Below are positions 23,392-32,084 of a DNA stretch of 64,000 bases, piece by piece. The notes beneath the pieces were generated by a model. It was not told the origin of the DNA. It saw nothing but the letters and a program-made list of their open reading frames with translations, and did not search any database. Location of the stretch: the NCBI RefSeq assembly GCF_004614165.1, contig NZ_SPVG01000245.1, forward strand, positions 40,992-104,991. The letters are read 5' to 3'. The stretch's first letter is position 1, and every line of letters begins with the position of its first letter. The translations under genes were made by a program, and so were the position numbers. The stretch is from Duganella callida (GTDB taxonomy: Bacteria > Pseudomonadota > Gammaproteobacteria > Burkholderiales > Burkholderiaceae_D).

Positions 23392-23981
23392 TGAGCACTT
23401 TCGCACTGCAGATAAGCGCTTGGGTGGAGAAGACGAAGAGCAATGCTGATCAGGTGACCAGGTATGCGTTGATGGAGATCGACAAACGCATCATCAACCG
23501 CTCCCCGGTTGGTGATCCAAAGTACTGGAAGCACAACCCGAATGCTCCGAAAGTGTTCGGAAAGTTTGGCGCAACCGGACCGAAAAAAGACTGGCAACTG
23601 GGCTTTCTGAGCGGCGAGACATCGTCGTATCGCATGGGCGGCGCAGGGTATGTCGGCGGCCGTTTTCGAGCAAATTGGCAGATGTCGATCGGCACTCCGG
23701 CCGGCGGCGTCCTTGATGCGATCGACCAAGACGGCAAGGCAACCTTGGACTCGCATGCCATCGTCGTATCAATAGCAAAAGCGGGCCAGGTCTTCTACCT
23801 AATGAACAACCTGCCGTACGCGCAGTGCATCGAGCGCGGCTGGTCGCGCCAGGCGCCGGTCGGCGTCGTGGCGTTGACCGTGGTGGAGTGGAACAATATC
23901 GTCAACGACGCCGTCAACGGTGTGCGCGCCGGCACCAGCGTCGCCGACTTCAAGCAGGGATACGAGAGTTACGGCCTATGA
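23391..23981 (+). CDS. Tail completion protein, HK97 gp10-like
   Basis: The 196-residue product begins at ATG 23391 within the TGATG junction. Family-like features are the VSPVGDP-type segment (NRSPVGDPKYW), RANWQMSIGTPAGG, and YLMNNLPYAQCIERGWSRQAPVGVV, which place it with the HK97-gp10 tail-completion proteins that cap the tail. It is translationally coupled to its neighbours on both sides. Confidence 0.78.
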   Translation: MSTFALQISAWVEKTKSNADQVTRYALMEIDKRIINRSPVGDPKYWKHNPNAPKVFGKFGATGPKKDWQLGFLSGETSSYRMGGAGYVGGRFRANWQMSIGTPAGGVLDAIDQDGKATLDSHAIVVSIAKAGQVFYLMNNLPYAQCIERGWSRQAPVGVVALTVVEWNNIVNDAVNGVRAGTSVADFKQGYESYGL

Positions 23982-24391
23982 CCGATCCGATCATCAACAT
24001 CCGCGACGCACTGGAGGAGGCGCTGGCCAGCGTCGATCCGGCCATCGACATCGTGCACCAAGGCGAGGGCTACGAGCCGCTGCCGGACCGCCCGTACTGT
24101 GAAGCGTACCTGCTGCCCGGCCAGCCGAACAACGCCACGGTCGGCGCCGGCTTCTACCAGGAGCAGGGCATTTTCCAGGTCACGCTGAAATATCCGGATG
24201 GGATAGGCACCCTGGAGTGTGCAACCCGCGCCGGCCTCTTGCGGGCACTGTTCAAGCGCGGCGCCACCTTCAGCTCAGGCGGCGTCGACGTGCAGATCGA
24301 TCGCACGCCGGAGTTGTCCGCCGGCTCGTCGGAGGACGGCCACTGGCGCCAAGACGTGCGCATCCGCTGGCACGCCGATATCTTCACCTGA
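23978..24391 (+). CDS. Tail terminator-like protein (DUF4128)
   Basis: ATG 23978 (ATGA overlap) gives 137 residues: IRDALEEALASVDPAIDIVHQGEGYEPLPDRPYCEAYLLPGQP, GFYQEQGIFQVTLKYPDGIG and a terminal RQDVRIRWHADI. This is the alpha/beta pattern of the DUF4128 minor tail/tail terminator family, which stops tube growth. It is the last gene of the connector block before tandem terminators. Confidence 0.75.
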   Translation: MTDPIINIRDALEEALASVDPAIDIVHQGEGYEPLPDRPYCEAYLLPGQPNNATVGAGFYQEQGIFQVTLKYPDGIGTLECATRAGLLRALFKRGATFSSGGVDVQIDRTPELSAGSSEDGHWRQDVRIRWHADIFT

Positions 24392-24401
24392 TTCACCACC
24401 C

Positions 24402-24467
24402 AAGCCGCCGCAAGGCGGTTTTTCATTTCTGGCTCGCCATGTGCGGGCCTTTTTTATTTCCGAAAGG
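24402..24467 (+). promoter_or_regulatory. Tandem terminator hairpins plus ribosome-site leader of the tail-tube gene
   Basis: A first hairpin pairs CCGCC (24405-24409) with GGCGG (24414-24418) around GCAA, followed by T's. A second pairs GGCTCGC (24431-24437) with GCGGGCC (24443-24449), followed by T6. TTCCGAAAGG then ends 8 bases before ATG 24476. The second hairpin's stem and the TCCGAAAGG box are the same as before the coat gene. Confidence 0.72.
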
Positions 24468-24475
24468 CTTTTCAC

Positions 24476-25681
24476 ATGGCAACCACTGCAAATGGTATTG
24501 ACAGCCTGCTGGTGCTGGCGAAGCAGACCGCCGAGGGCACCCAGGCGCTGGCCGGCAACGGCAAGTTGTACCCGCGCGTCACCGCCACCTTCGACACCGA
24601 GGCCGACAAGTATAGTTCGAACGAGATCGATCCGAGCCAGCAGCAGAGCGACACGCGTCTGGGCAACTTCCGCGTGGCTGGCGCACTGAACGCGGAAGCC
24701 TCCTGCGGCACGTACGCCGACCTGATCGCCGCGCTGCTGCGCCGCGACTTCACCGTCGCTGGCACCACCGCCGCAGCAGCCACCATCGCCGCGGTAGCCG
24801 ATGGCTTTACCCGTAGCGCCGGCTCGTTCATCACCGACGGCCACCGGGCTGGTACCGTCGTGCGCATTACCGGCTTCGCTGCGCCAGCCGCCGCGAACAA
24901 CGGCAAGAATTTCTTCCTGACCGCTGTCACCCCGACGAAGCTGTCCGGTCAATATCTGGACGGCAGCAGCATCGTGACCAAGGCGGCCGGCGACAACGTG
25001 GCGATCGCCGCGCCGGGCAAGCGCACCTTCACGCCGCTGACCGGCCACACTCGCGACTTTTTCACCTCCGAGGTACAGGACCCCGGCATTTCCGTGAACC
25101 GTGTGTTCGTCGATAACTTTGTCAGCAAAGGTGATCTGTCGATCCAGCCGAACGGCCTGACCACGCTGAACTTTACCCTGATGGGCAAAAAAGAGCTCGA
25201 CACGACGCCGGCGCCGTACTTCGCAGCACCCGCCGCGCCGCCGGGTACCGGTAAGTTTTCTGGCGCCACCGCCATGCTGTCGGTCGCCGGAATTCCGTCG
25301 CAAATTTGCACTGGCATGTCAATCAGCATCGACGGCCAGGGCAAGCTCGACAGCGTGATCGGCACCAAATACGCCACTGCTGTCTCGCGCGGCAAGATCG
25401 CCGGCACCGGCCAGTTCACGGTGATGCTGCAAGACAGCGCCTACCTGGATTACTTCAAGGAAGAGATCGAGGTACCGCTGGCGTATGTCATGGCAGCAGG
25501 CAGTGGTCCGCTGGCCGACTGCATGGCCATCTCGGCTGGCCGCATCAAGATCACCTCGGCGAAGGTGGATGACGGCGAGAAAAACAAAATCGTCACCTGC
25601 GCTTTTGACATTTTGCGTTCCCGCGCAACGGACATCCAGTTCGACAGCACCACCGTCGCCTGGCAGGACACGACCCTGTAA
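24476..25681 (+). CDS. Major tail (tube) protein
   Basis: The 401-residue protein fits the phage tail tube family found in this type of siphovirus: an N-terminal NGIDSLLVLAKQTAEGTQAL, YPRVTATFDTEADKYSSNEIDPSQQQSD, and a repeated domain layout in which the second half (FSGATAMLSVAGIPSQICTGMSISIDGQ, ATAVSRGKIAGTGQFTVML) mirrors the tube fold. A central Gly/Ala/Thr-rich Ig-like insertion (about 100-180) may decorate the tube. The strong leader and codon bias suit high expression. Confidence 0.85.
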   Translation: MATTANGIDSLLVLAKQTAEGTQALAGNGKLYPRVTATFDTEADKYSSNEIDPSQQQSDTRLGNFRVAGALNAEASCGTYADLIAALLRRDFTVAGTTAAAATIAAVADGFTRSAGSFITDGHRAGTVVRITGFAAPAAANNGKNFFLTAVTPTKLSGQYLDGSSIVTKAAGDNVAIAAPGKRTFTPLTGHTRDFFTSEVQDPGISVNRVFVDNFVSKGDLSIQPNGLTTLNFTLMGKKELDTTPAPYFAAPAAPPGTGKFSGATAMLSVAGIPSQICTGMSISIDGQGKLDSVIGTKYATAVSRGKIAGTGQFTVMLQDSAYLDYFKEEIEVPLAYVMAAGSGPLADCMAISAGRIKITSAKVDDGEKNKIVTCAFDILRSRATDIQFDSTTVAWQDTTL

Positions 25682-25807
25682 TTCACCGCCGGCGCCGCCG
25701 GTAATCCCTTTTGGCGTAAGCCATCACCAGCACCGACCGGTCGCTGTCGCCTTTCGCGGGGCGCGGCGGCCGGCACGGGCACCTATATTCCCGCGAAAGG
25801 CAACACC

Positions 25808-26302
25808 ATGAACACTGCTCAAACCATCATCGCCACCGGCTTCGATATCTCCGCCCTGACCGCAGCGCCGGCCGATCCGGCAACCTTCAACGTTGACCTG
25901 ATCTTCAACGCCGACGGCGACGCGGTCAGCGGCCTGATCTGCGTCGGCAAGAACAGCCACCAATACCAGGAGATCACGAAGACCATTCGCGCCGAGAACC
26001 TGAAGCGCGGCGCGCGCACCGGTACCGCTATCGACACCAAGACCGACGAAGGCGCCGCGCTGGCAGTCGACCTGTCGAACGAAAACGCCAAGCGCATCGC
26101 GTTGGCCGTCACCGTTGGCTGGTTCGGCTTCACCAGCGCAGGCGCGCCGGCGCCGTTCGACAAAAACCTGATCAAAGCTGGCTTCGATAGCCGCCCGACC
26201 TGGGTGGACGCGGTGACGGCCGGCCTGGAAAAAGACGCAAATTTTTCGAAGCTCTTGCCCAAAGCCTCCTCGACTTCGCCGGCCACCAGTTCCAACGGCT
26301 AA
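25808..26302 (+). CDS. Tail assembly chaperone (G-type)
   Basis: The 164-residue protein, encoded between tail tube and tape measure, is the G-like tail assembly chaperone: beta-rich first half (FNVDLIFNADGDAVSGLICVGKNSHQYQEITKTIRAENLKRG), helical second half ending KDANFSKLLPKASS. Near its 3' end lies a -1 slippery heptamer (26239-26245), so a minority of ribosomes should produce a longer GT-type protein. The AAAGGCAACACC leader supplies the ribosome site. Confidence 0.85.
   Translation: MNTAQTIIATGFDISALTAAPADPATFNVDLIFNADGDAVSGLICVGKNSHQYQEITKTIRAENLKRGARTGTAIDTKTDEGAALAVDLSNENAKRIALAVTVGWFGFTSAGAPAPFDKNLIKAGFDSRPTWVDAVTAGLEKDANFSKLLPKASSTSPATSSNG
26239..26245 (+). other. Programmed -1 frameshift site (A AAT TTT)
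   Basis: In the zero frame the codons are GCA AAT TTT TCG. The heptamer A-AAT-TTT has the X-XXY-YYZ form, so both tRNAs can re-pair after slipping back one base. The -1 frame then stays open to 26607. The site is 58 bases before the zero-frame stop, in the usual place for tail chaperones. Confidence 0.78.
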
Positions 26303-26607
26303 GCAAGGCCGCTGACGGCAATTCGAAGGGGGATCACCTTGACGCCGCAAAGCGTCACCCCTTCTACAAGGCGGAGGTGGCGCCGGATCCTCCACGCTGC
26401 CCCTACGAGCTGACCGACCTGTGGGAATGGTTCACCACGCTGAATCGCCGGCGTCAGGCCGGCATGGCGCTGAATCCGCTTTCGAGCGATGAGGTGTTGA
26501 AGTGGTGCGCGCGTCAGCGACTCAGCTTGAGTCCCTACGAGCACACCCTGATTGACCGGCTGGACGACCTGTATTTGTCGTACCAGAACCAGAAAGAATC
26601 CGCATGA
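26245..26607 (+). CDS. Tail assembly chaperone T extension, expressed by -1 frameshift
   Basis: Reading -1 from the slippery site gives 120 residues: FEALAQSLLDFAGHQFQRL, then HPFYKAEVAPDPPRCPYELTDLWEWFTTLNRRRQAGMALNPLS, ending in LSPYEHTLIDRLDDLYLSYQ. The latter half has the LWEWF...RQ.GM...L..S.YE...+..LD..YL pattern of tail-chaperone C-terminal domains, which recruit the tape measure. No ribosome site or credible ATG precedes it, so it is made as a fusion of about 265 residues with the upstream product. It overlaps the tape-measure start by 4 bases. Confidence 0.8.
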   Translation, partial: FEALAQSLLDFAGHQFQRLSKAADGNSKGDHLDAAKRHPFYKAEVAPDPPRCPYELTDLWEWFTTLNRRRQAGMALNPLSSDEVLKWCARQRLSLSPYEHTLIDRLDDLYLSYQNQKESA

Positions 26608-29600
26608 CCGATATCGCTTCGCTGGGCCTCGAGATCAACACCTCGCAGGTCACCCAGGCTAATGCTGAGCTGGACAAGTTCACGGACGCTGCAAAGCGCG
26701 TGGACGAGGCCGTCAACAAGGTCAAGCCGTCGGTCGATGGTGCCAGCACGGCCATCGATCAACTGGGGGAAACCAGCGAGCGAACCGGTCAGCGCGTGCG
26801 AGTGAGCAACGGCCAGATGAACGATACGGCCGAAATCATGCGCCGCGCCGCTGAGCAGGCCCGGCTGCTCGAGCAGGCCAACGATGCTTACCTGAAGTCA
26901 CTGCAGCGCGAGATCGACGTGTTCGGTCTCTCGCGTGAAGAGCTGGCGCGCTACACGGCCGCCGAGCGCGGTCTGGCCCAGGCCACGCAGGATCGCGCCG
27001 CCGTGCTGGGCGCCAGCATCGACGCCATGCATCGCGAGGAGCAGGCCGCCCGCGAGCTCGCGGCTGCCGAAGACCGGGCGACGGCAGCCGCCGATTCCTT
27101 CATCAAGAAGCTGCAGGAGCAGGTGGCGACGCAGAACCTGACCACGAAGGAGCTGCTCGCGCACCGCGCTGCGCAGCTGGGTGTCGCCGACGCCGCGGCG
27201 CCGCTGATCGCCCAGGTCAAGGACGCCGGCCACCACATGGATGACTTCTCGCTGTCGACCGTTGGCGCGCGCCGCGAACTGCTGGTGCTGGCGCACGAGC
27301 TCAGCCAGGGCAACTTCCAGAAGTTCGGCGGCTCGATGATGGTGCTGGGTGAGCAGACCGGCGCCGCTGGGTTGCTGTTCAGTGCCGCCGGCGTGGCAAT
27401 TGCTGGCGTGGTCGGCGTCCTTGGTCTGGTTGGTTACGCTGCCGTCAAGGGCGCGCTGGATCAAAAGCACATGAACGATGCGCTCATTATGACGGGCAAT
27501 TATGCCGGCGTGACGGCGGATCAATTAAATGACCTCGCGCATGCCGCAGCTGCCGCCGGCGGAAGCATCGGCGAAGCCAAGAAAGTTGCCACTGAACTCG
27601 CGGCGAGCGGCAAATTCTCCGGCGAGCAGATCGGCTACATCACGGAGGCGACCGTCGCTTGGGAGCATGCCACCGGCAAGTCCACGGATAGCATCATCAA
27701 GGACTTCGAGAAGTTGGCGGTTCAGGGCTATGGGAACAGTGCGCGAGCAACGGAAATGGTCTCGAAGCGCGCTCTCGAGCTCAACGACCAGTATCACTTC
27801 TTGACCGAGGCCGTCTACGAGCAAATTCGCGCCCTCGAAAAAGAGGGTGACGCCCGCGCCGCCTCGTCCCTTGCGTTGAAAACAATGTCGGACGTGACCA
27901 AGGAGCGCGCCGAAAGCATTACCGAAAATCTCGGCACCATCGCGCGCTACTGGAATGCCGTGAAGCACGAGGTGGGCGGTGTCATCGACTACCTGGGTGA
28001 CCTTGGGAAAAAGACTACGCCCGCCATGGAGGTTGCGCGGCTTACAAAAGAGATTGCTCAGATCGACAATGGCCAGTATGCCGCTATCAATGGTGGCGAC
28101 CGATCTTCGTATGACCAGCGCACGCTCGCCGCGATCCGCGCAGCCGACGTAAGGGCACTGACGAAAGCGCAAGCTGAGCTGAATGCAGTTAATGAGAAAG
28201 CTGCCGCGGATCGCGACAAGGCCATCGTCCAGTCGGATGGCGCGCATGCCGCCTCGCGGATCCTGCAGGACAACCAGAAGCTGGAAGCCAAGAACCTCAG
28301 CGAACTGGATATTAAGCTTCGCCAGTACGGGGAGGATCTCGCCAAGGTTGCCGCAGCAAATCCTGACAGCCCGCTACTGGGGCAGGATGCCGTCAACGAG
28401 CACACCGCCGCGCTGATCAAGGCGCACTCCAAGCCTGAGAAGGGACAGGACGACCGCGCGAAGGTATTGCAAGATCGGCTGCAAAACGAACAGGCTGCGC
28501 TGGACGCTGAGAAGCGCATTTACGACTCACGCGACAAGATGCTGGCTGTCTATCACGAAAAATTTGGTCTGTCGGACGATGCATTCTATGCCGGCCGTGC
28601 TGCGGCGCGCGCGGATTACCTCGCGGCCGAAGCGATCACGTATGCCAAAGAAACCGCGCTGGTCCAGGCGTCTTTGGCCGCAGCGAAGAATCCAGCCGAA
28701 GTCGCCGCGGCGAAGTCGAAATACGACCAGCTCACTGCCGCGCACCAGAAGTTCGTGGACGACATGCGCACCGTGGGCGGTGAAGATTCCATCAACGCTG
28801 CGGCTAATGTCGAGAAGTCCTATCAGGACGCGATCAAGGGCGTGCAGGCACTTGGCATCGCCGAAGGTAAGCGAGTGGACGATGCGATCGACAAGCAGAA
28901 GCTGCACAACGCCGAGATCGGCAAATCCAAGGATCAGATCGAATTGGCGAAACAAGCCGCTATCGATCTGGAGACTGTGCAGCTGGCCAGCGACGCCGAC
29001 TACCTGCGCGACGCCATGAACAAGATGGACTTGGACGAGAAGAGCCTGGCCATCTACACGATGCGGCTGAGCTATCTGGATGATGAGGTCGCGAAGCGCC
29101 GCCAGCTGTCCCAGATGCTGGCTGATGCGGCGGTGCTGCAAGCGAATGCCGATGCGGCAAAGAAGGCTGCGCACGAATGGGACGATACCGCCAAGCACGT
29201 CAGCAGCACGCTGGCCGACGCGATCGCCAACGGCGGCGGCAACGCCTGGAAGAAGTTGAAGGCGCAGATCATTCAGCTGGGCCTGGAGGTGCCGATCCAG
29301 TTCGCCGCCAACGGCATCGCATCGCTGCTGAACCCAGGCGCACCACAGGCCGCCGGCGCCGGCAACGGCCTGCTGAGCGCCGCCGGAAACGCCAGTTCGA
29401 TTTACAACACGGTGACCGGCAAGAGCCTGGGCGGGCTGACCGGCACGCTCGGCAGCGGCATCGCTGCTATCGGCAACGGCATCGGCTCGTCCAGCCTGAG
29501 CGCCTTCGGCGCCGGCTTTGCCAACGTTGGCGGCGAAGCCATGTCGGCCGCCGAAACCTTCAGTGCCGCCGGCATGACCGCAGAGGCGAGCGCCGCGTCG

Positions 29601-32084
29601 CTTGGCTCGGCGATCAGCACCGCGCTACCGTACGTCGGCGCCGCCATTGTCGCCTACAAGGTGCTCGACAAGCTTTTCTCGGATGGCCCCGAGTCCGACA
29701 CGCGCCTGACCTTCAACAGCAACAACTCCGCCGGCAACATCTCGATCAACGAGCGCGGCAACGAGGGCAAAAACGACAGCTATATCGCCGGCGCCAGCAC
29801 CACGTCGTCGTTCGGCACCTTCGGCGTGTCGAGCACCTTCTGGGCGCCGGCCGAGTCGGAGACGGTGCAGAACTTCGTCAAGACAGTCGGCATGGCCGAC
29901 GACGCGCTTGCCAAGTACCTGACCACGTCCGAGAAGTCCAACGTCACTTCGTACCTGACCGGCAAGACCGATACCGCGCACGTCGGCGCCGAGGGCCAGA
30001 TCGGCTCGGCGGAGGCAGGCGCCGCGCTGTCGAAGGTGTTCAACGACCGCATCATGAACATCCTCGAGGGAATTGAGCCGGGTCTGTCGAAGCTGGAAGA
30101 TGGCTTCTCGGGTACGTCGGCCGAGCTGGCGACCGAAGTGCAGAACCTGCTGGCCTACCGCGCCGCGCTGCGCGACTCCGGTGAGGCAGTATTCGGCGCG
30201 CAGGTGACGCTGCAGCAGATCGCCGCGTTGAAGGCGCCGAGCGAGTCCACCGCCGCCGCGCTGACCCGCATCACCAATGAGTTCAATGCGACGAACCAGG
30301 TGGCGCAGATCCTCGGCAAGGACATGTCGACCGCGTTCGGGGCTGCCGGCCTGGCCAGCGAGGCCGCCCGGGCGCAGATCATCCTGCTGTCCGGCGGCCT
30401 GGACGCCTTCACCTCACAGGCCAGCTCGTTCGCACAGAACTATCTGAGCGATGCCGAGCGCCTGGCGCCGATCGCCAAGCAGCTGGACGAGCAGCTCGCC
30501 GCCCTTGGCCTGACCACTATCCCGCAGACGAAAGATCAGTTCAAGCAACTGGTGATGGGACTGGACCTGAGCAGCGAAAGCGGCCAGAAACTGTACGCGG
30601 GCCTGATGGGGTTGCAGGATGCGTTCGCACAGGTGCACGCCAGCGAGAAGTCGGCCGCCGATATCGCCAGCGAGCGTGCGGACCTGCAGAATAAGTTGGA
30701 CGAGTTGACGATGACTCAGGCGCAGTTGGCCGAGAAGGCGCGCAACGCGATCGACGCGCACAACCTGGCGCTCTACGACCAGGTGGTCGCGGCGCAGGCG
30801 GCGAAGGATGCCGCCGAGGCTGCCGCTGAGGCGACGAAAGCGGCGGCTGACGCCGCGAAAGATGCTGCGCAAGCGCTGCTCGACACGGCCGGCCAGGCAT
30901 ATTCTGATCTTCAGACGGTCGTCGGCCGGGAGAAGGACAAGCTCAACGCAATTTACCAGACGGCCGCCGACGGCCTGCAATCGAGCATCGACGGCGTGAC
31001 CGCCTCGGTCAGCAAGTTGCAAAGCCTGTCTCAGACGCTGCATTCGACGCTCGACGCTATGTCGGTGCCGGGGCAAGAGAAGGCGGACCGTCAAGCGGCG
31101 CAGGCGCAGCTCGAGGCGGCGCTGGCCATCGCGAAGGCCGGCGGTCCGCTGCCGGACGCCGACAGCATCAAGAACGCCTTGGCCACGGTTGGCAAGGATG
31201 CTTCGGGTCAGTTCGGCTCCTATCTGGACTACCAGCGCGATCTGTACCGCACGAAGAACACCGTGGGCGCTCTGGCCGGCTACACCGACACCCAACTGTC
31301 CACCGACCAGCTGACGCTGAAGACGCTGCAGGACCAGAAAACGCTGCTGGATAAAAACCATGCGGCCGATCTGGCAAAGCTGGACCAGATGCTTGACCAG
31401 GGCAAGGCGCAGCTTGACGCGCTTAACGGCGTCAGCACGGCGCTGATGTCGATCCCACAGGCATTGGCAGCACTGGCATCGTCCATCACTGCAGCGATGA
31501 ATAACAGCATCGCTGCTGCTGGCTCCATCACCCAGAACGCCTACCAGCAATATCTCGGCCGTCCGGCGAGCACCAGCGAGGTCGACTACTGGAAGGGGCA
31601 AGCCGGGAACGGAGTGGACGTGAAGGATGCGATCGCCGAATCGAACGAGGCCAAGATCCAAGAGCTCTACAAAACACTGCTTGGCCGTACCGGCGAAGCG
31701 GCCGGCGTGGATTCCTGGGAAGCATCGCTTGCGGCGGGTGCCACCTGGGATCAGATCAAGCAGGGATTCCTCGACAGCGACGAGTACAAGAAGTTGCATC
31801 CGTTCGCGGTTGGTACGAACTCGGTGCCGCAGGACATGCCGGCGTACATCCACAAGGACGAGCGAATCATCCCGGCCGCCGACAACCGCGAGCTGATGGC
31901 GCGCCTGCGCACACCTGGTGCGGGCAATGCCGAGTTGATCGCTGAAGTGCGCGCGCTGCGCGCCGAGATGCGCGAACTTAAGGCGGCGGCCGCCAGTACC
32001 GCCGAAAACACCGGCGACGTTGCCAAGGTGATCAAGCGCGTCGCCGGGCGCGGCGACTTTATTGCAGTGAAGGAGTTTGCTTAA
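26604..32084 (+). CDS. Tail tape measure protein with C-terminal DUF4214 repeats
   Basis: At 1826 residues this is the longest gene and sets tail length. Coiled-coil-rich N-terminus, a hydrophobic segment (about 255-290: AGLLFSAAGVAIAGVVGVLGLVGYAAV) and the TMP-like region following it (MTGNYAGVTADQLNDLAHAA) match prophage tape measures. Several further coiled coils rich in Ala/Lys/Asp follow. Around residues 1645-1730 two YxxxLGR units (AYQQYLGRPASTSEVDYW, LYKTLLGRTGEAAGVDSW) form a DUF4214-type region, normally seen in secreted adhesins. The C-terminus (PAYIHKDERIIPAADNRELMARL) is the conserved tape-measure end. A long tail is expected. Confidence 0.93.
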   Translation: MTDIASLGLEINTSQVTQANAELDKFTDAAKRVDEAVNKVKPSVDGASTAIDQLGETSERTGQRVRVSNGQMNDTAEIMRRAAEQARLLEQANDAYLKSLQREIDVFGLSREELARYTAAERGLAQATQDRAAVLGASIDAMHREEQAARELAAAEDRATAAADSFIKKLQEQVATQNLTTKELLAHRAAQLGVADAAAPLIAQVKDAGHHMDDFSLSTVGARRELLVLAHELSQGNFQKFGGSMMVLGEQTGAAGLLFSAAGVAIAGVVGVLGLVGYAAVKGALDQKHMNDALIMTGNYAGVTADQLNDLAHAAAAAGGSIGEAKKVATELAASGKFSGEQIGYITEATVAWEHATGKSTDSIIKDFEKLAVQGYGNSARATEMVSKRALELNDQYHFLTEAVYEQIRALEKEGDARAASSLALKTMSDVTKERAESITENLGTIARYWNAVKHEVGGVIDYLGDLGKKTTPAMEVARLTKEIAQIDNGQYAAINGGDRSSYDQRTLAAIRAADVRALTKAQAELNAVNEKAAADRDKAIVQSDGAHAASRILQDNQKLEAKNLSELDIKLRQYGEDLAKVAAANPDSPLLGQDAVNEHTAALIKAHSKPEKGQDDRAKVLQDRLQNEQAALDAEKRIYDSRDKMLAVYHEKFGLSDDAFYAGRAAARADYLAAEAITYAKETALVQASLAAAKNPAEVAAAKSKYDQLTAAHQKFVDDMRTVGGEDSINAAANVEKSYQDAIKGVQALGIAEGKRVDDAIDKQKLHNAEIGKSKDQIELAKQAAIDLETVQLASDADYLRDAMNKMDLDEKSLAIYTMRLSYLDDEVAKRRQLSQMLADAAVLQANADAAKKAAHEWDDTAKHVSSTLADAIANGGGNAWKKLKAQIIQLGLEVPIQFAANGIASLLNPGAPQAAGAGNGLLSAAGNASSIYNTVTGKSLGGLTGTLGSGIAAIGNGIGSSSLSAFGAGFANVGGEAMSAAETFSAAGMTAEASAASLGSAISTALPYVGAAIVAYKVLDKLFSDGPESDTRLTFNSNNSAGNISINERGNEGKNDSYIAGASTTSSFGTFGVSSTFWAPAESETVQNFVKTVGMADDALAKYLTTSEKSNVTSYLTGKTDTAHVGAEGQIGSAEAGAALSKVFNDRIMNILEGIEPGLSKLEDGFSGTSAELATEVQNLLAYRAALRDSGEAVFGAQVTLQQIAALKAPSESTAAALTRITNEFNATNQVAQILGKDMSTAFGAAGLASEAARAQIILLSGGLDAFTSQASSFAQNYLSDAERLAPIAKQLDEQLAALGLTTIPQTKDQFKQLVMGLDLSSESGQKLYAGLMGLQDAFAQVHASEKSAADIASERADLQNKLDELTMTQAQLAEKARNAIDAHNLALYDQVVAAQAAKDAAEAAAEATKAAADAAKDAAQALLDTAGQAYSDLQTVVGREKDKLNAIYQTAADGLQSSIDGVTASVSKLQSLSQTLHSTLDAMSVPGQEKADRQAAQAQLEAALAIAKAGGPLPDADSIKNALATVGKDASGQFGSYLDYQRDLYRTKNTVGALAGYTDTQLSTDQLTLKTLQDQKTLLDKNHAADLAKLDQMLDQGKAQLDALNGVSTALMSIPQALAALASSITAAMNNSIAAAGSITQNAYQQYLGRPASTSEVDYWKGQAGNGVDVKDAIAESNEAKIQELYKTLLGRTGEAAGVDSWEASLAAGATWDQIKQGFLDSDEYKKLHPFAVGTNSVPQDMPAYIHKDERIIPAADNRELMARLRTPGAGNAELIAEVRALRAEMRELKAAAASTAENTGDVAKVIKRVAGRGDFIAVKEFA

